DNA of 64,000 nt from Granulicella aggregans (GTDB taxonomy: Bacteria; Acidobacteriota; Terriglobia; Terriglobales; Acidobacteriaceae). The stretch spans positions 372,001-436,000 of the forward strand of contig NZ_JACHIP010000004.1 of NCBI RefSeq assembly GCF_014203275.1. Reading direction: 5' to 3'. The position numbers and the translations under genes were made by a program. Positions 27,670 to 36,189 of the stretch are shown here, piece after piece. Every line of letters starts with the position of its first letter. The first letter of the stretch is position 1. The notes beneath the pieces were generated by a model. The model was given only the letters and a program-made list of their open reading frames with translations. It was not told where the DNA came from and searched no databases.

Positions 27670-29313
27670 ATGGAAGGCAGCTCGGCGCCGATGGAAACGC
27701 GGCACAAACCTCTTTGGCGGCGGTGGTGGTTCATCATGATCACGGTAGTAGTTGTCGCCGGAGCGGTCACCGGTATCGCTTTCTGGGCGAAGTACAAATA
27801 TCTCCGCGCGCACGCCGATCAGATGCTGCGCGACCGCATCGTCGCTTCGCTTTCCGCCCGGTTCAACAGCCCCGTCGAACTCGACTCCTTCCACCTCGAC
27901 ATCGGCCCCACGATTCACGCCACGGGTGCCGGCCTGCGTATCCTCTACCTCGCCGGTCCCACCAAGCCGGATGCCAACCCGAACAATCCCGCTCCCATGA
28001 TCAGCGTGGACCACTTCGAGTTTGAGACCAACTTCAAGGCGCTGCTCGAACCCACCACGCGCATCGTTACTGTCCACGTCACCGGCCTCGATCTTCACGT
28101 CCCCCCGCACGGCATGGGCCATATACCGCGCCACCTCGACAATCCCAACCCTAAGAAGCAGCCGAAGATCAGCCTCGTCTTCGACAAGATCATCTGCGAG
28201 AACTCCCGCCTCGTCATCGAGACCACCAAGCCGGGCAAGCTCCCGCTCGTCTTCAATCTCGCGAACATCACCCTCACCGATGTTGGCGCCAGCAAGCCTC
28301 TGCTCTACGACGCCGTCCTCACCAACGCCCGTCCCGTTGGCCAGATCCACTCAACCGGCCACTTCGGGCCGTGGCAGGCGGACGATCCGCGTGACACCCC
28401 CATCGACGGCGATTACTCCTTCACCAACGCCGATCTCGGCCCGTTCAAGGGCATCGCCGGCATCCTCTCTTCTACGGGCAAGTTCAAGGGCAAGCTCGAT
28501 CACATCAACGTTGAAGGCGTGACCGATGTCCCGGACTTCCGTCTCGACATCAGCGACCACCCGGTCCCGCTGCACACGGAGTTCACCGCGATCGTCAACG
28601 GGACGACAGGCGACACGACGCTGACCCGCGTCGATGCGCGGCTCCAGAAGTCCGTCTTCCACTGCTCAGGATCGGTGATGCGGGTCGGAGTTCCAGAGAC
28701 CGGCGTCACCGGCCACGACATCGAACTCGATGTGGTCATGAACAAGGGCCGCATGGAGGATGTGCTCACCCTCGCGACCAAGACTGCGCCGCCAGTCCTT
28801 GAAGGCTTTCTCTCGCTCCACCAGAAGCTCAGCATCCCGCCGGGCAAGGAGACGGTTGCCAAGCGCATGAAGCTCGCCGGAACCTTCAGCGTCGATCAGG
28901 CGTCCTTCGGCAACCCATCCATGCAACTCAAGATCAACGAGATGAGCATGCGCGCCCAGGGCAATCCGAAGGCAGCCAATGCGCAGGATGCCACTCCTGT
29001 AGCCTCCAGCGTCAGCGGCGAGTTCGCCCAGGCCAACGGGACGATGCACTTCTCGACGCTCGACTACACCATCCCCGGTGCGGTCATTCGCTTGGAGGGG
29101 ACGTACACGCTGCCCGGAAACAGCTTTGACTTCCAGGGCGTCGTTCGCACGGATGCCACCGCCTCGCACATGACCACAGGATGGAAGAGCATGCTGCTCA
29201 AGGCGGTCGATCCGCTGCTGAAGAAGAACGGCGCTGGTCTAGAGATTCCCATCACGATCAAGGGCACCAAAGCCGATCCGCACTTCGGCATCGACATGAA
29301 GAAGATGTTCTAG
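27670..29313 (+). CDS. AsmA-like inner-membrane-anchored periplasmic protein
   Basis: The 547-residue protein has one N-terminal membrane helix (about 21-42) after a basic start, then a long beta-strand-rich periplasmic region. Its N-terminal pattern (a domain on basal membrane strands) and C-terminal segment, from about the SVSGEFAQANGTMHF region to IKGTKADPHFGIDMKKMF, are typical of AsmA/DUF748-type proteins, members of the repeating beta-groove family that handles phospholipids between membranes. AAGGGAGAG upstream supports the ATG. It is divergent from the ABC-F gene (56-bp gap). The specific cargo is unknown. Confidence 0.8.
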   Translation: MEGSSAPMETRHKPLWRRWWFIMITVVVVAGAVTGIAFWAKYKYLRAHADQMLRDRIVASLSARFNSPVELDSFHLDIGPTIHATGAGLRILYLAGPTKPDANPNNPAPMISVDHFEFETNFKALLEPTTRIVTVHVTGLDLHVPPHGMGHIPRHLDNPNPKKQPKISLVFDKIICENSRLVIETTKPGKLPLVFNLANITLTDVGASKPLLYDAVLTNARPVGQIHSTGHFGPWQADDPRDTPIDGDYSFTNADLGPFKGIAGILSSTGKFKGKLDHINVEGVTDVPDFRLDISDHPVPLHTEFTAIVNGTTGDTTLTRVDARLQKSVFHCSGSVMRVGVPETGVTGHDIELDVVMNKGRMEDVLTLATKTAPPVLEGFLSLHQKLSIPPGKETVAKRMKLAGTFSVDQASFGNPSMQLKINEMSMRAQGNPKAANAQDATPVASSVSGEFAQANGTMHFSTLDYTIPGAVIRLEGTYTLPGNSFDFQGVVRTDATASHMTTGWKSMLLKAVDPLLKKNGAGLEIPITIKGTKADPHFGIDMKKMF

Positions 29314-29451
29314 TCGCCATCCTCAGTATGTAAATTTTGTGAGCATCTGGCCATTTTGTCGCTGCGCGGCGACAACGGGTGGGCTACTTTAGAATTGGCG
29401 TGGCACCGCAGCGAGCGCCAGTCACTCACACTCGACTCACACGGAGCTCTT

Positions 29452-30456
29452 ATGCGTCGTTCGATTGCCGCCATCGTCTTCGTCCTCTTCGCCCTTGTGC
29501 CCGCCAAGAGCTGGGCGTGGGGTTGCACCGGCCACCAGGTTGTCGCCTACATCGCGGCGCAGAACCTGAACCCGGCCGCGACGGCGAAGGTCGCCGACCT
29601 CCTCTCCGATGTCACCTACGGCGACTTCAAGCGCTTCTGTGCAGTCACAAAGCTGGGCAGTATGGAGTTCTATGCCACATGGCCCGATGACTCGCGCACC
29701 GACGCGAACGCGGGCTGGCACTTCTGGGACGTCCCGCTTGCGGACAAGACCGCCGCCATGCCCAAGTTCTGCGACGGTGCCGGCTGCGTTGTCTCCGCCT
29801 TGAAGACGCAGGTCGCCATCCTGCAGGACACCAGCGCCGACCGCGTCGCGCGACAGCAGGCCCTCATGTTCGTCATTCACTTTATGGGCGATGAGCATCA
29901 GCCGTTGCACGTCGTCGACAATGGTGACCGAGGCGGCAACTGCGTGCCGGTCAGCTTCGACCTCCCCGGCTTCACCCGCACCACCTCGCAGGGCAAAGAT
30001 AAAGAGGGCAATCCCAATGGCAGCTACAGCCCGAACCTGCATTCGATCTGGGACAGCAGCATCATCGAGACCATGACCGGCGTCGAGAACGCAACAAATC
30101 GCGACATGCTCACCAAGGCCTTCGCCGACTCCATCGCCAGCAGCTACAAGTCGACCATCAAGACCGCGAAGTCGAAGCATGTGAACTTCGACACCGACTT
30201 CGAAACCTGGGCGATTGCGTCACACAAGCTGGCTGGTCCGAAGGCTTACAAGAAGTTGGCAGCGGCGATCCCGGTCGACCCCCATCCCGCGATGCTTACT
30301 TCGTGCCTCGGAGTCTCATCGAACTTCGCGCCTCTCAACGAAGTAGCTGGCGCAACCTACATCGCCAGCGAGAAGCCAGTCATCCGCCGCCAGCTTGCTC
30401 TCGCGGGCGGTCGCCTCGCGGCGGTGCTGAATACCGTCTGGCCAGCCACGAACTAG
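29452..30456 (+). CDS. Secreted S1/P1-type zinc nuclease
   Basis: The 334-residue product has a signal peptide ending AKSWA, which leaves Trp as residue 1 of the mature protein (WGCTGHQVV). S1/P1 nucleases use exactly this N-terminal Trp plus nearby His and Asp residues to bind the zinc cluster. Further ligand motifs are visible: WHFWDVPL and the FVIHFMGDEHQPLHV block. These enzymes cut single-stranded DNA and RNA and remove 3'-phosphates, here probably to scavenge phosphate or nucleosides. GGAG upstream and the signal peptide favour the ATG at 29452. A -10-like TAGAAT lies near 29391. Confidence 0.93.
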   Translation: MRRSIAAIVFVLFALVPAKSWAWGCTGHQVVAYIAAQNLNPAATAKVADLLSDVTYGDFKRFCAVTKLGSMEFYATWPDDSRTDANAGWHFWDVPLADKTAAMPKFCDGAGCVVSALKTQVAILQDTSADRVARQQALMFVIHFMGDEHQPLHVVDNGDRGGNCVPVSFDLPGFTRTTSQGKDKEGNPNGSYSPNLHSIWDSSIIETMTGVENATNRDMLTKAFADSIASSYKSTIKTAKSKHVNFDTDFETWAIASHKLAGPKAYKKLAAAIPVDPHPAMLTSCLGVSSNFAPLNEVAGATYIASEKPVIRRQLALAGGRLAAVLNTVWPATN

Positions 30457-30586
30457 TACCTATCTTCTTTCAGGCGGTACGCAAGATGCGCGAATCCGAA
30501 TCGCCAACCCGCCGAGGCCTGTGGAAACGGGACGCAGGCTCGGCTGCATCTAGGATCGGAGGATCACGTCTCTTCAGGACTACCCC

Positions 30587-31489
30587 ATGAATCTTCCCCG
30601 CGCTGCTTTAATTCCCCTGACGCTGTTGTTTGCGATGACCTCTCCAGCTCTGCTACCCGCGCAGACACCCACTCCAAACTGCAGCAGTTGCGCCAAGTGG
30701 AACACGCCGCAGGAGCCTTTTCGCATCTACGGCAATACGTATTACGTCGGTCCGCACGGCATCAGCTCGATCCTTATTACCTCGCCAAAAGGGCACATCC
30801 TCATCGATGGGGCCATCTCCGAGTCCGCTCCGCAGATCGCCGCCCACATTCGCTCGCTGGGCTTCCGGGTAGAAGACGTGAAGTTCATCCTCAGCACGCA
30901 CATCCACTTCGACCACGCAGGCGGCATCGCTGAGCTTCAGCGCATGACCGGCGCGACCGTGATGGCCAGCCCCTCCAGCGCCACGGTCCTTTCGACAGGC
31001 AGGAACGATCCTGCCGACCCGCAGTTTGAGATCCTTCTGCCGCTCGATAAGGTCGCCAACGTGAAGGTGCTCACCCCAGGCGAGACCGTCCATGTCGGCC
31101 CGCTTGCTCTGACTTCGCATCCCACGCCCGGCCATACCCCTGGCGGAACAAGCTGGACGTGGACCTCCTGCGAGGGCAGTGTTTGTCACAGCTTGGTCTA
31201 TGCAGACAGTGTCAGCGCCGTCTCCTCCGACAACTACAAGTTCACCCACAACCCTACCAACCCCCACGCGATTCAGGACTTCGAGAAGAGCTTCGCTTTC
31301 CTCGAAACCGTTCCCTGCGATGTCCTGCTCACGGCTCATCCGGAGGTGGCGGACCTCTGGGACAAGTTGGAGAAGCGCAAGGCCGGCGTGACGCCCGACC
31401 CCATGGTCAATCCCGGGCAGTGCAGGGAGCTGGCGCAGAATGCAAGACATCAGCTCGACCTTCGCATCGCGAAGGAGAACGGCAAGTAG
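30587..31489 (+). CDS. Subclass B3 metallo-beta-lactamase-like protein
   Basis: The 300-residue protein carries a signal peptide and the complete B3 zinc-ligand set: His105, His107, Asp109 and His110 (STHIHFDHAGG), His183 (PTPGHTPGG) and His251 (LLTAHPEVAD). The N-terminal WNTPQEPFRIYGNTYYVG region is characteristic of the B3 group, which includes L1, GOB and BJP-1. Real B3 enzymes hydrolyse penicillins, cephalosporins and carbapenems. Environmental homologues are common and activity must be tested. No regulator or mobile element is adjacent, so it looks like an intrinsic chromosomal gene. Confidence 0.92.
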   Translation: MNLPRAALIPLTLLFAMTSPALLPAQTPTPNCSSCAKWNTPQEPFRIYGNTYYVGPHGISSILITSPKGHILIDGAISESAPQIAAHIRSLGFRVEDVKFILSTHIHFDHAGGIAELQRMTGATVMASPSSATVLSTGRNDPADPQFEILLPLDKVANVKVLTPGETVHVGPLALTSHPTPGHTPGGTSWTWTSCEGSVCHSLVYADSVSAVSSDNYKFTHNPTNPHAIQDFEKSFAFLETVPCDVLLTAHPEVADLWDKLEKRKAGVTPDPMVNPGQCRELAQNARHQLDLRIAKENGK

Positions 31490-31511
31490 CCCACCAACTC
31501 CTGCTCCTTAG

Positions 31512-32195
31512 CTAGGGGATCAGGTAGAACGGATTCGGAAGCTTCACCGAGTGTTCCGCCTGGGGCTCTCCTTGGAGGTCGCTTAGCTGGTCACCGACAT
31601 TCAGTACGATCCGATAACCCTGCGCAACGATCTTTGCCCGTTCACCAGACTTGAACTCGATCGTCGTCTGCGACTTCGGATGGTCAGCGGGCCGCAGGTA
31701 CAGCTCCTGCCAGTGATCGAAGCCTTCGGCCTTCAGGTTTGCCGCTGTGTCGGCGCGCTGGCCCTCGGGGCGACCGGTGATGAAAAATACAGCCACTCCC
31801 GCCTTCGTCGCCTCGTGAAACAGCCGCAGCGTCGAGGGAATCGCCGGGCTGCAATGCAGCGCGATGCACCAGTCCGAATCGTTGTGGATGTATCCGAAGT
31901 CATCATGGAGTTCGACGGTCCAGTTCGAGAGCGAGGTCTCGTCGATATCCAGCACCAGTGCCAGCTTGTCCTTCGGCTGTGCCGCTGCGACGCTCTGTTT
32001 CAGAAACCGGCTCGCCAGTTCGGCCTGCCGTTCCATCTGCGGGACGTAGCAATCCGGCTCCGTGCAGGCATGGTATTGGATCAGCCGCGCCTTCATGGCA
32101 CCAAGGTTCGCCGGCTCGCCCGCAACCGGGGCGACCGCCTGTTGTCCTTCACTCAGCCCGCAACAAAGAAGAAGCGCCAGAAGAATTCGTCGCAT
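31512..32195 (-). CDS. Secreted HAD-family acid phosphatase (class B/subfamily IIIB-like)
   Basis: The 227-residue product has a signal peptide and HAD motifs: VLDIDETSLSN (nucleophile and acid/base Asp), FFITGRPEGQR (Thr) and GDQLSDL (terminal acidic pair). This matches the plant vegetative storage protein/class B acid phosphatase group, which removes phosphate from nucleotides or other phosphomonoesters in the periplasm. The ATG at 32195 has GGTGGAG about 8 nt upstream, and the longer frame has no signal sequence. With the S1/P1 nuclease gene nearby it may take part in phosphate scavenging (inference). Confidence 0.88.
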   Translation of the reverse strand: MRRILLALLLCCGLSEGQQAVAPVAGEPANLGAMKARLIQYHACTEPDCYVPQMERQAELASRFLKQSVAAAQPKDKLALVLDIDETSLSNWTVELHDDFGYIHNDSDWCIALHCSPAIPSTLRLFHEATKAGVAVFFITGRPEGQRADTAANLKAEGFDHWQELYLRPADHPKSQTTIEFKSGERAKIVAQGYRIVLNVGDQLSDLQGEPQAEHSVKLPNPFYLIP

Positions 32196-32322
32196 AATCT
32201 TCACTCCACCAGGTAAATTCTCAGAAAGCCTAACACCTTCAGAGTCTGTGCCTTCGCAGCAAACGTCATGTCCCGGTACGGTCTTCGCCGCCTCCGTCTG
32301 GTATCTTCGGGGTGGGAGATCG

Positions 32323-32667
32323 ATGCCGGTACAGCCACAACTCTTCCCCGAGCAGGAGCCCCAGGCGGCCCCGTCCACAATCACTGCGCCTCCGCCGCGG
32401 GCAGAGTCTTCGACCGGCGCTCCCGTCTGGCTGCAGCGTATGTCGCTGTTTGTACTGGTCTTATTCTGCGTCTATCTGGGCGTGCTGGTGATGGTGCTGC
32501 CGTGGTGGCCGCGCATGTGGGACCAGAACATGTTCATCGACGCCCGCCCCCAGCTTGCCAGCATCCTGCACAACGGCGCGATTCGCGGCCTTATCTCCGG
32601 CCTGGGCGCGCTCGATATCTGGATTGGCATCTCCGAGGCGATCCACTACCGCGAGTCGCGTGGCTAA
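32323..32667 (+). CDS. Small single-pass membrane protein, function unknown
   Basis: The 114-residue protein has a Pro/Glu/Ala-rich cytoplasmic N-terminus, one strong membrane helix (about residues 46-66, ending in a PWWPRMW interfacial segment) and a short C-terminal part with a second weakly hydrophobic glycine-rich region (GLISGLGALDIWIGI). GGGAG upstream fits the ATG at 32323. It is 30 bp ahead of the LOG-family gene and could share a transcript, although that gene has its own -10-like box. I do not recognise the family. Confidence 0.65.
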   Translation: MPVQPQLFPEQEPQAAPSTITAPPPRAESSTGAPVWLQRMSLFVLVLFCVYLGVLVMVLPWWPRMWDQNMFIDARPQLASILHNGAIRGLISGLGALDIWIGISEAIHYRESRG

Positions 32668-32697
32668 GGCGAAAGCCACCCATTAGGATTGGCAGAT

Positions 32698-33660
32698 ATG
32701 TCGCGACCAAAGCCTGACCCCATCGACCGAGCTCCTCTCGCCTACGAGAACAGCGAGTTCATCAACTCGCCCGACGGCCGCATTTTCCGCATGATGGCCG
32801 AATACTCAGAGCCCATGGCGCGCTTTCGCCGCCAGCGCATCGAGGACACCGTCGTCTTCTTCGGATCGGCCCGCTTCCGGGCTCTCGACGAGGCAAGCGA
32901 GGCCCTGCAACTTCTTGAAAACACTGGCTCGGCCACTCCCGCACCGCCGTCCGAGCAGCCCGCCAGCCCCGACGAAGTCGAAAGCGGCGAAGCCAGTGAC
33001 GTGAAGCTGATGCTTGCCGAATCCGCTGTCGAGATGGCCCGTTACTACGAGGACGCCCGCAAACTCGCCAACCTGCTCACCACCTGGTCGAAGACACTCC
33101 CTGGTCGGCGGCACCGTTTCGTCGTCACCAGCGGCGGAGGTCCCGGCATCATGGAGGCCGCCAATCGCGGAGCCTACGAGGCTGGCGGCAAGAGCATCGG
33201 CCTCAACATCAAGCTTCCCTTCGAGCAGCTACCGAACCCCTACATCACGCCAGAGCTGAACTTCGAGTTCCACTACTTCTTCATGCGTAAGTACTGGTTC
33301 GCCTACTTGGCCAAGGCGCTGGTCGTCTTTCCCGGCGGCTTCGGCACGCTGGACGAGATGTTCGAGCTGCTGACCCTCTCGCAGACTCACAAGCTGGCGA
33401 AGAAGATCACTATCCTCATCTATGGCCCGGACTACTGGAAGAATGTCATCAACCTGAACCTGCTGGCGGAAAAAGGTGCGATCGCCATGAAGGACCGCGA
33501 CCTCTTTCAGTACGTCGACACACCGGAGGAGGCCTTTGAACTCCTCAAGGCCGGCCTCATCGAACATCATCTCGACGCCGGCCACAGCGAAGCCATCCCC
33601 GAGACCCCTGAGCGCTCCGTGCAGGAGATTCTCGGACCGGACATCGCCAAGACACGCTAG
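32698..33660 (+). CDS. LOG-family protein (TIGR00730-like Rossmann fold, putative nucleotide phosphoribohydrolase)
   Basis: The 320-residue protein has SGGGPGIMEAANRGA and the PGGxGTxxE signature in FPGGFGTLDEMFE, which define LOG/TIGR00730 proteins. Many members cleave the N-glycosidic bond of nucleoside monophosphates (PpnN, cytokinin-activating LOG). The N-terminal 110 residues include a Pro/Ser/Glu-rich insert (about 75-100) not found in small LOG proteins, so this belongs to a longer bacterial group. ATG 32698 is preferred to the TTG at 32689; TAGGAT lies 8 nt upstream of the ATG. Confidence 0.88.
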   Translation: MSRPKPDPIDRAPLAYENSEFINSPDGRIFRMMAEYSEPMARFRRQRIEDTVVFFGSARFRALDEASEALQLLENTGSATPAPPSEQPASPDEVESGEASDVKLMLAESAVEMARYYEDARKLANLLTTWSKTLPGRRHRFVVTSGGGPGIMEAANRGAYEAGGKSIGLNIKLPFEQLPNPYITPELNFEFHYFFMRKYWFAYLAKALVVFPGGFGTLDEMFELLTLSQTHKLAKKITILIYGPDYWKNVINLNLLAEKGAIAMKDRDLFQYVDTPEEAFELLKAGLIEHHLDAGHSEAIPETPERSVQEILGPDIAKTR

Positions 33661-33800
33661 CGGTAAATGTTGCAGGTGCCCTATTTGGTTCCGTTCACCG
33701 GATTTTGAAGCACCGTTCTCAGTGCAGTCACGTTCGCTTCACATCTCTTCCGGATACTGAATGCGTAGATTCTCAAACGGTTGCACTTTGGGGGCGGCGC

Positions 33801-34973
33801 ATGGGCAATACCAGCATCTCTTATCTCTGGCGGGAACCGAAGGCAGCCGAGGGCTTCAAGACAGGCGTATCGCTCCACAGCCACACCAATCAGTCCAAGG
33901 AGACGCTGGACTTCATCGCGGAGATGAGCCAGGACTGGCCGTGGCTCATGCCCATCATGCGCTGGGCGGAGGACCGCTCCGCCGAGAAGACCGGCATCCG
34001 TCCCCAATACACGAAAAGCTACTGGACTCCGCCACTGACCCCGAAGCTAGCCTTCGACCTCGAAGAGCAGCAGATCCAGAATCTGCTTCAGCTTCCGGGG
34101 CTTGTTTCGCTCTCCGACCACGACGACATCAACGCGCCCATGCTTCTGCGCTCGCTCAACTCCGCGCGGCACATTCCCGTCTCGCTCGAGTGGACCGTCC
34201 CCTTCGGCCCGACCGCCTTTCATCTCGGAGTACACAATCTGCCCAGCGCGACTGGAACCGCCTGGCAGGAGCGCCTCGCCGAGTTCACCGCCCTGCCGAT
34301 CGCCGGACGCGACCCTAAGCTGCTCACCCAGATCCTCGCCGAACTCGACGAGATCCCCGGCGTCCTCACCATCTTCAACCACCCGCTGTGGGACCTTTAC
34401 CGCGTCGGCGGCGACAAACATGGCGTCTCGGTCAACGAGTTTCTCGCCATCAACGGCCAGTACATCCATGCGCTCGAACTCAACGGCCTGCGCACCTGGA
34501 AGGAAAACGCTGCCGTCACCGTGCTCGCGGGCAAGTGGAACCAGATCACGATCTCGGGCGGCGACCGTCATGGCATCGAGCCCAACGCCAACGTGAACCT
34601 GACCAACGCCACCAGCTTCACGGAGTTCGTCCACGAAGTTCGCCGCGAGCGCATCAGCCACACCCTCTTTATGCCGCAGTATCGCGAGCCCTGGAAGCAC
34701 CGCATTTTGCAAGGAACGCTCGACGCGATCCGCGACTACCCGCACTTTCCCGAAGGCATGCGGACGTGGGATGAGCGCGTCTTTCATCCAGATTCCAACG
34801 GCATCGTCCGTCCGCTCTCCACCCTTTGGAAGGACAACGTCGTGCCCCGGGTGGTTACGGGAGCGATGAATGTCGTGCGCATGATGGAGGCGCGTCCGGT
34901 CGCGCGCGGCCTGAAGATGGCCTGGAGCGACGCCGGAGAGATGCGCGCCGCCCTTGCCGAACTCGACGCATAG
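33801..34973 (+). CDS. PHP-domain metal-dependent hydrolase-like protein
   Basis: The 390-residue protein shows PHP metal-ligand motifs in order: SLHSHTNQS near residue 26, LSDHDD, IFNHPLWD and GGDRHG. PHP domains bind two or three metals and hydrolyse phosphoesters. It has no polymerase or histidinol phosphatase features beyond the domain, and its substrate is unknown. GGGGGCGG upstream supports the ATG at 33801. It is followed after 49 bp by a GT4 glycosyltransferase on the same strand, an association hinting at lipid or sugar-phosphate chemistry. Confidence 0.8.
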   Translation: MGNTSISYLWREPKAAEGFKTGVSLHSHTNQSKETLDFIAEMSQDWPWLMPIMRWAEDRSAEKTGIRPQYTKSYWTPPLTPKLAFDLEEQQIQNLLQLPGLVSLSDHDDINAPMLLRSLNSARHIPVSLEWTVPFGPTAFHLGVHNLPSATGTAWQERLAEFTALPIAGRDPKLLTQILAELDEIPGVLTIFNHPLWDLYRVGGDKHGVSVNEFLAINGQYIHALELNGLRTWKENAAVTVLAGKWNQITISGGDRHGIEPNANVNLTNATSFTEFVHEVRRERISHTLFMPQYREPWKHRILQGTLDAIRDYPHFPEGMRTWDERVFHPDSNGIVRPLSTLWKDNVVPRVVTGAMNVVRMMEARPVARGLKMAWSDAGEMRAALAELDA

Positions 34974-35010
34974 GCGTTACTTCTTCACAGTGCTTTCAAG
35001 CGGCGCAAGG

Positions 35011-35016
35011 TAGTCT
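35011..35016 (+). promoter_or_regulatory. Probable -10 box of the GT4 glycosyltransferase gene
   Basis: TAGTCT lies 6 nt upstream of the ATG at 35023, leaving no room for a leader. The preceding gene may still read through, since the gap is only 49 bp. Confidence 0.4.
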
Positions 35017-35022
35017 TAGGCG

Positions 35023-36189
35023 ATGCCCGTGCCTCGCGTAGCCTACTTTCCCGACTCGTTCCACGAGGTCAACGGCGTCGCGCATACCAGCCGCAACTTC
35101 GAGGCGTATGCGATGCGCGGGAACCTTCCGTTCCTTTGCGTTCGGGCAGGGGACCGCGACCAGTCGGTTGTACAGACCGGCGAGGTACGCTCGCTCGAAC
35201 TGATGCGCAGCCGCACTTCCATCCGGCTCGAAAAAGACCTCGAGTTCGATGCCATCTTCTGGCGGCACCACGACGCGATCGAGTGGCAGCTCAAACTCTT
35301 CAAGCCCGACATCATTCACGTCACCGGCCCCAGCGAGCTAGGCATCTTCGGTGCGATTTTTGCGTGGAAGATGGGTCTCCCTCTCGCTGCCTCCTGGCAC
35401 ACAAACGTTCACGAGTACCTCGCTAAACGCATGCGTGGTCTGACCGGCCTCTTGCCGGCCGAACGCATTCCCGGCGCGGAGCGCGGCATCGAGAGCGCCA
35501 CGCTCGCGGCCACCGCGAACTTCTATCGTCTTGCCAAGGTGCTCTTCGCGCCCAACGTCGAACTCTGCGCCATGCTCGAGAAGGCCACCGGCAAGCCCTG
35601 CCACTTGATGCAGCGCGGTGTGGACACCAGCCTCTTCACTCCTGCAAAGCGCCGCCGCGCGCCGGAAGACCGAAACCTCACCCTCGGCTACGTCGGTAGG
35701 CTCTCGATCGAAAAGAACATCGCTCTTCTGGTTCGCGTCGCCGAGCAGTTGAGGGCGATGCAGATCGAGGTACGCTTCCTGATTGTTGGCCAGGGCGGAG
35801 ATGAAGCTCTTCTGCGCGAACAGCTTCCCGAGGCTGAGTTCGCCGGGGTACTTCGCGGCGAGGCCCTGGCCGAGGCCTACGCCGACATGGACATCTTCCT
35901 CTTCCCCTCGCACACGGACACCTTCGGAAACGTCGTCCTCGAAGCACTCGCCAGTGGCGTCCCCGCAGTCGTCACGCCTGGCGGAGGCCCAAAGTACATC
36001 GTCACCAACGAACTCACCGGATTCGTGGAGAAGGACGAGGACTTTGCCGCGTCCGTAGCCACACTGGCGACCGATCGGGATCGGTTGAGCAGGATGCGCC
36101 TCGCCGCCCGCGAGTACGCTCTCGGCTGTAGCTGGGACGCCGTCTTCGGACGGGTCTACGACGCCTACCAAACCGTCCTGAATCAGTAG
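35023..36189 (+). CDS. GT4-family glycosyltransferase (GDP-mannose/UDP-sugar type)
   Basis: The 388-residue protein has the two-Rossmann GT-B fold of family 4: N-terminal DSFHEVNGVAHTSR, the SWHTNVHEYL acceptor-side segment, YVGRLSIEKN, and the nucleotide-sugar motif FPSHTDTFGNVVLEALASGVP with the conserved Glu pair. It resembles mannosyltransferases that act on lipid acceptors such as MgtA/PimB-like enzymes. It probably decorates a membrane lipid or glycan at the cytosolic face. Its last 7 bp overlap the end of the convergent GH13-like gene. Confidence 0.9.
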   Translation: MPVPRVAYFPDSFHEVNGVAHTSRNFEAYAMRGNLPFLCVRAGDRDQSVVQTGEVRSLELMRSRTSIRLEKDLEFDAIFWRHHDAIEWQLKLFKPDIIHVTGPSELGIFGAIFAWKMGLPLAASWHTNVHEYLAKRMRGLTGLLPAERIPGAERGIESATLAATANFYRLAKVLFAPNVELCAMLEKATGKPCHLMQRGVDTSLFTPAKRRRAPEDRNLTLGYVGRLSIEKNIALLVRVAEQLRAMQIEVRFLIVGQGGDEALLREQLPEAEFAGVLRGEALAEAYADMDIFLFPSHTDTFGNVVLEALASGVPAVVTPGGGPKYIVTNELTGFVEKDEDFAASVATLATDRDRLSRMRLAAREYALGCSWDAVFGRVYDAYQTVLNQ

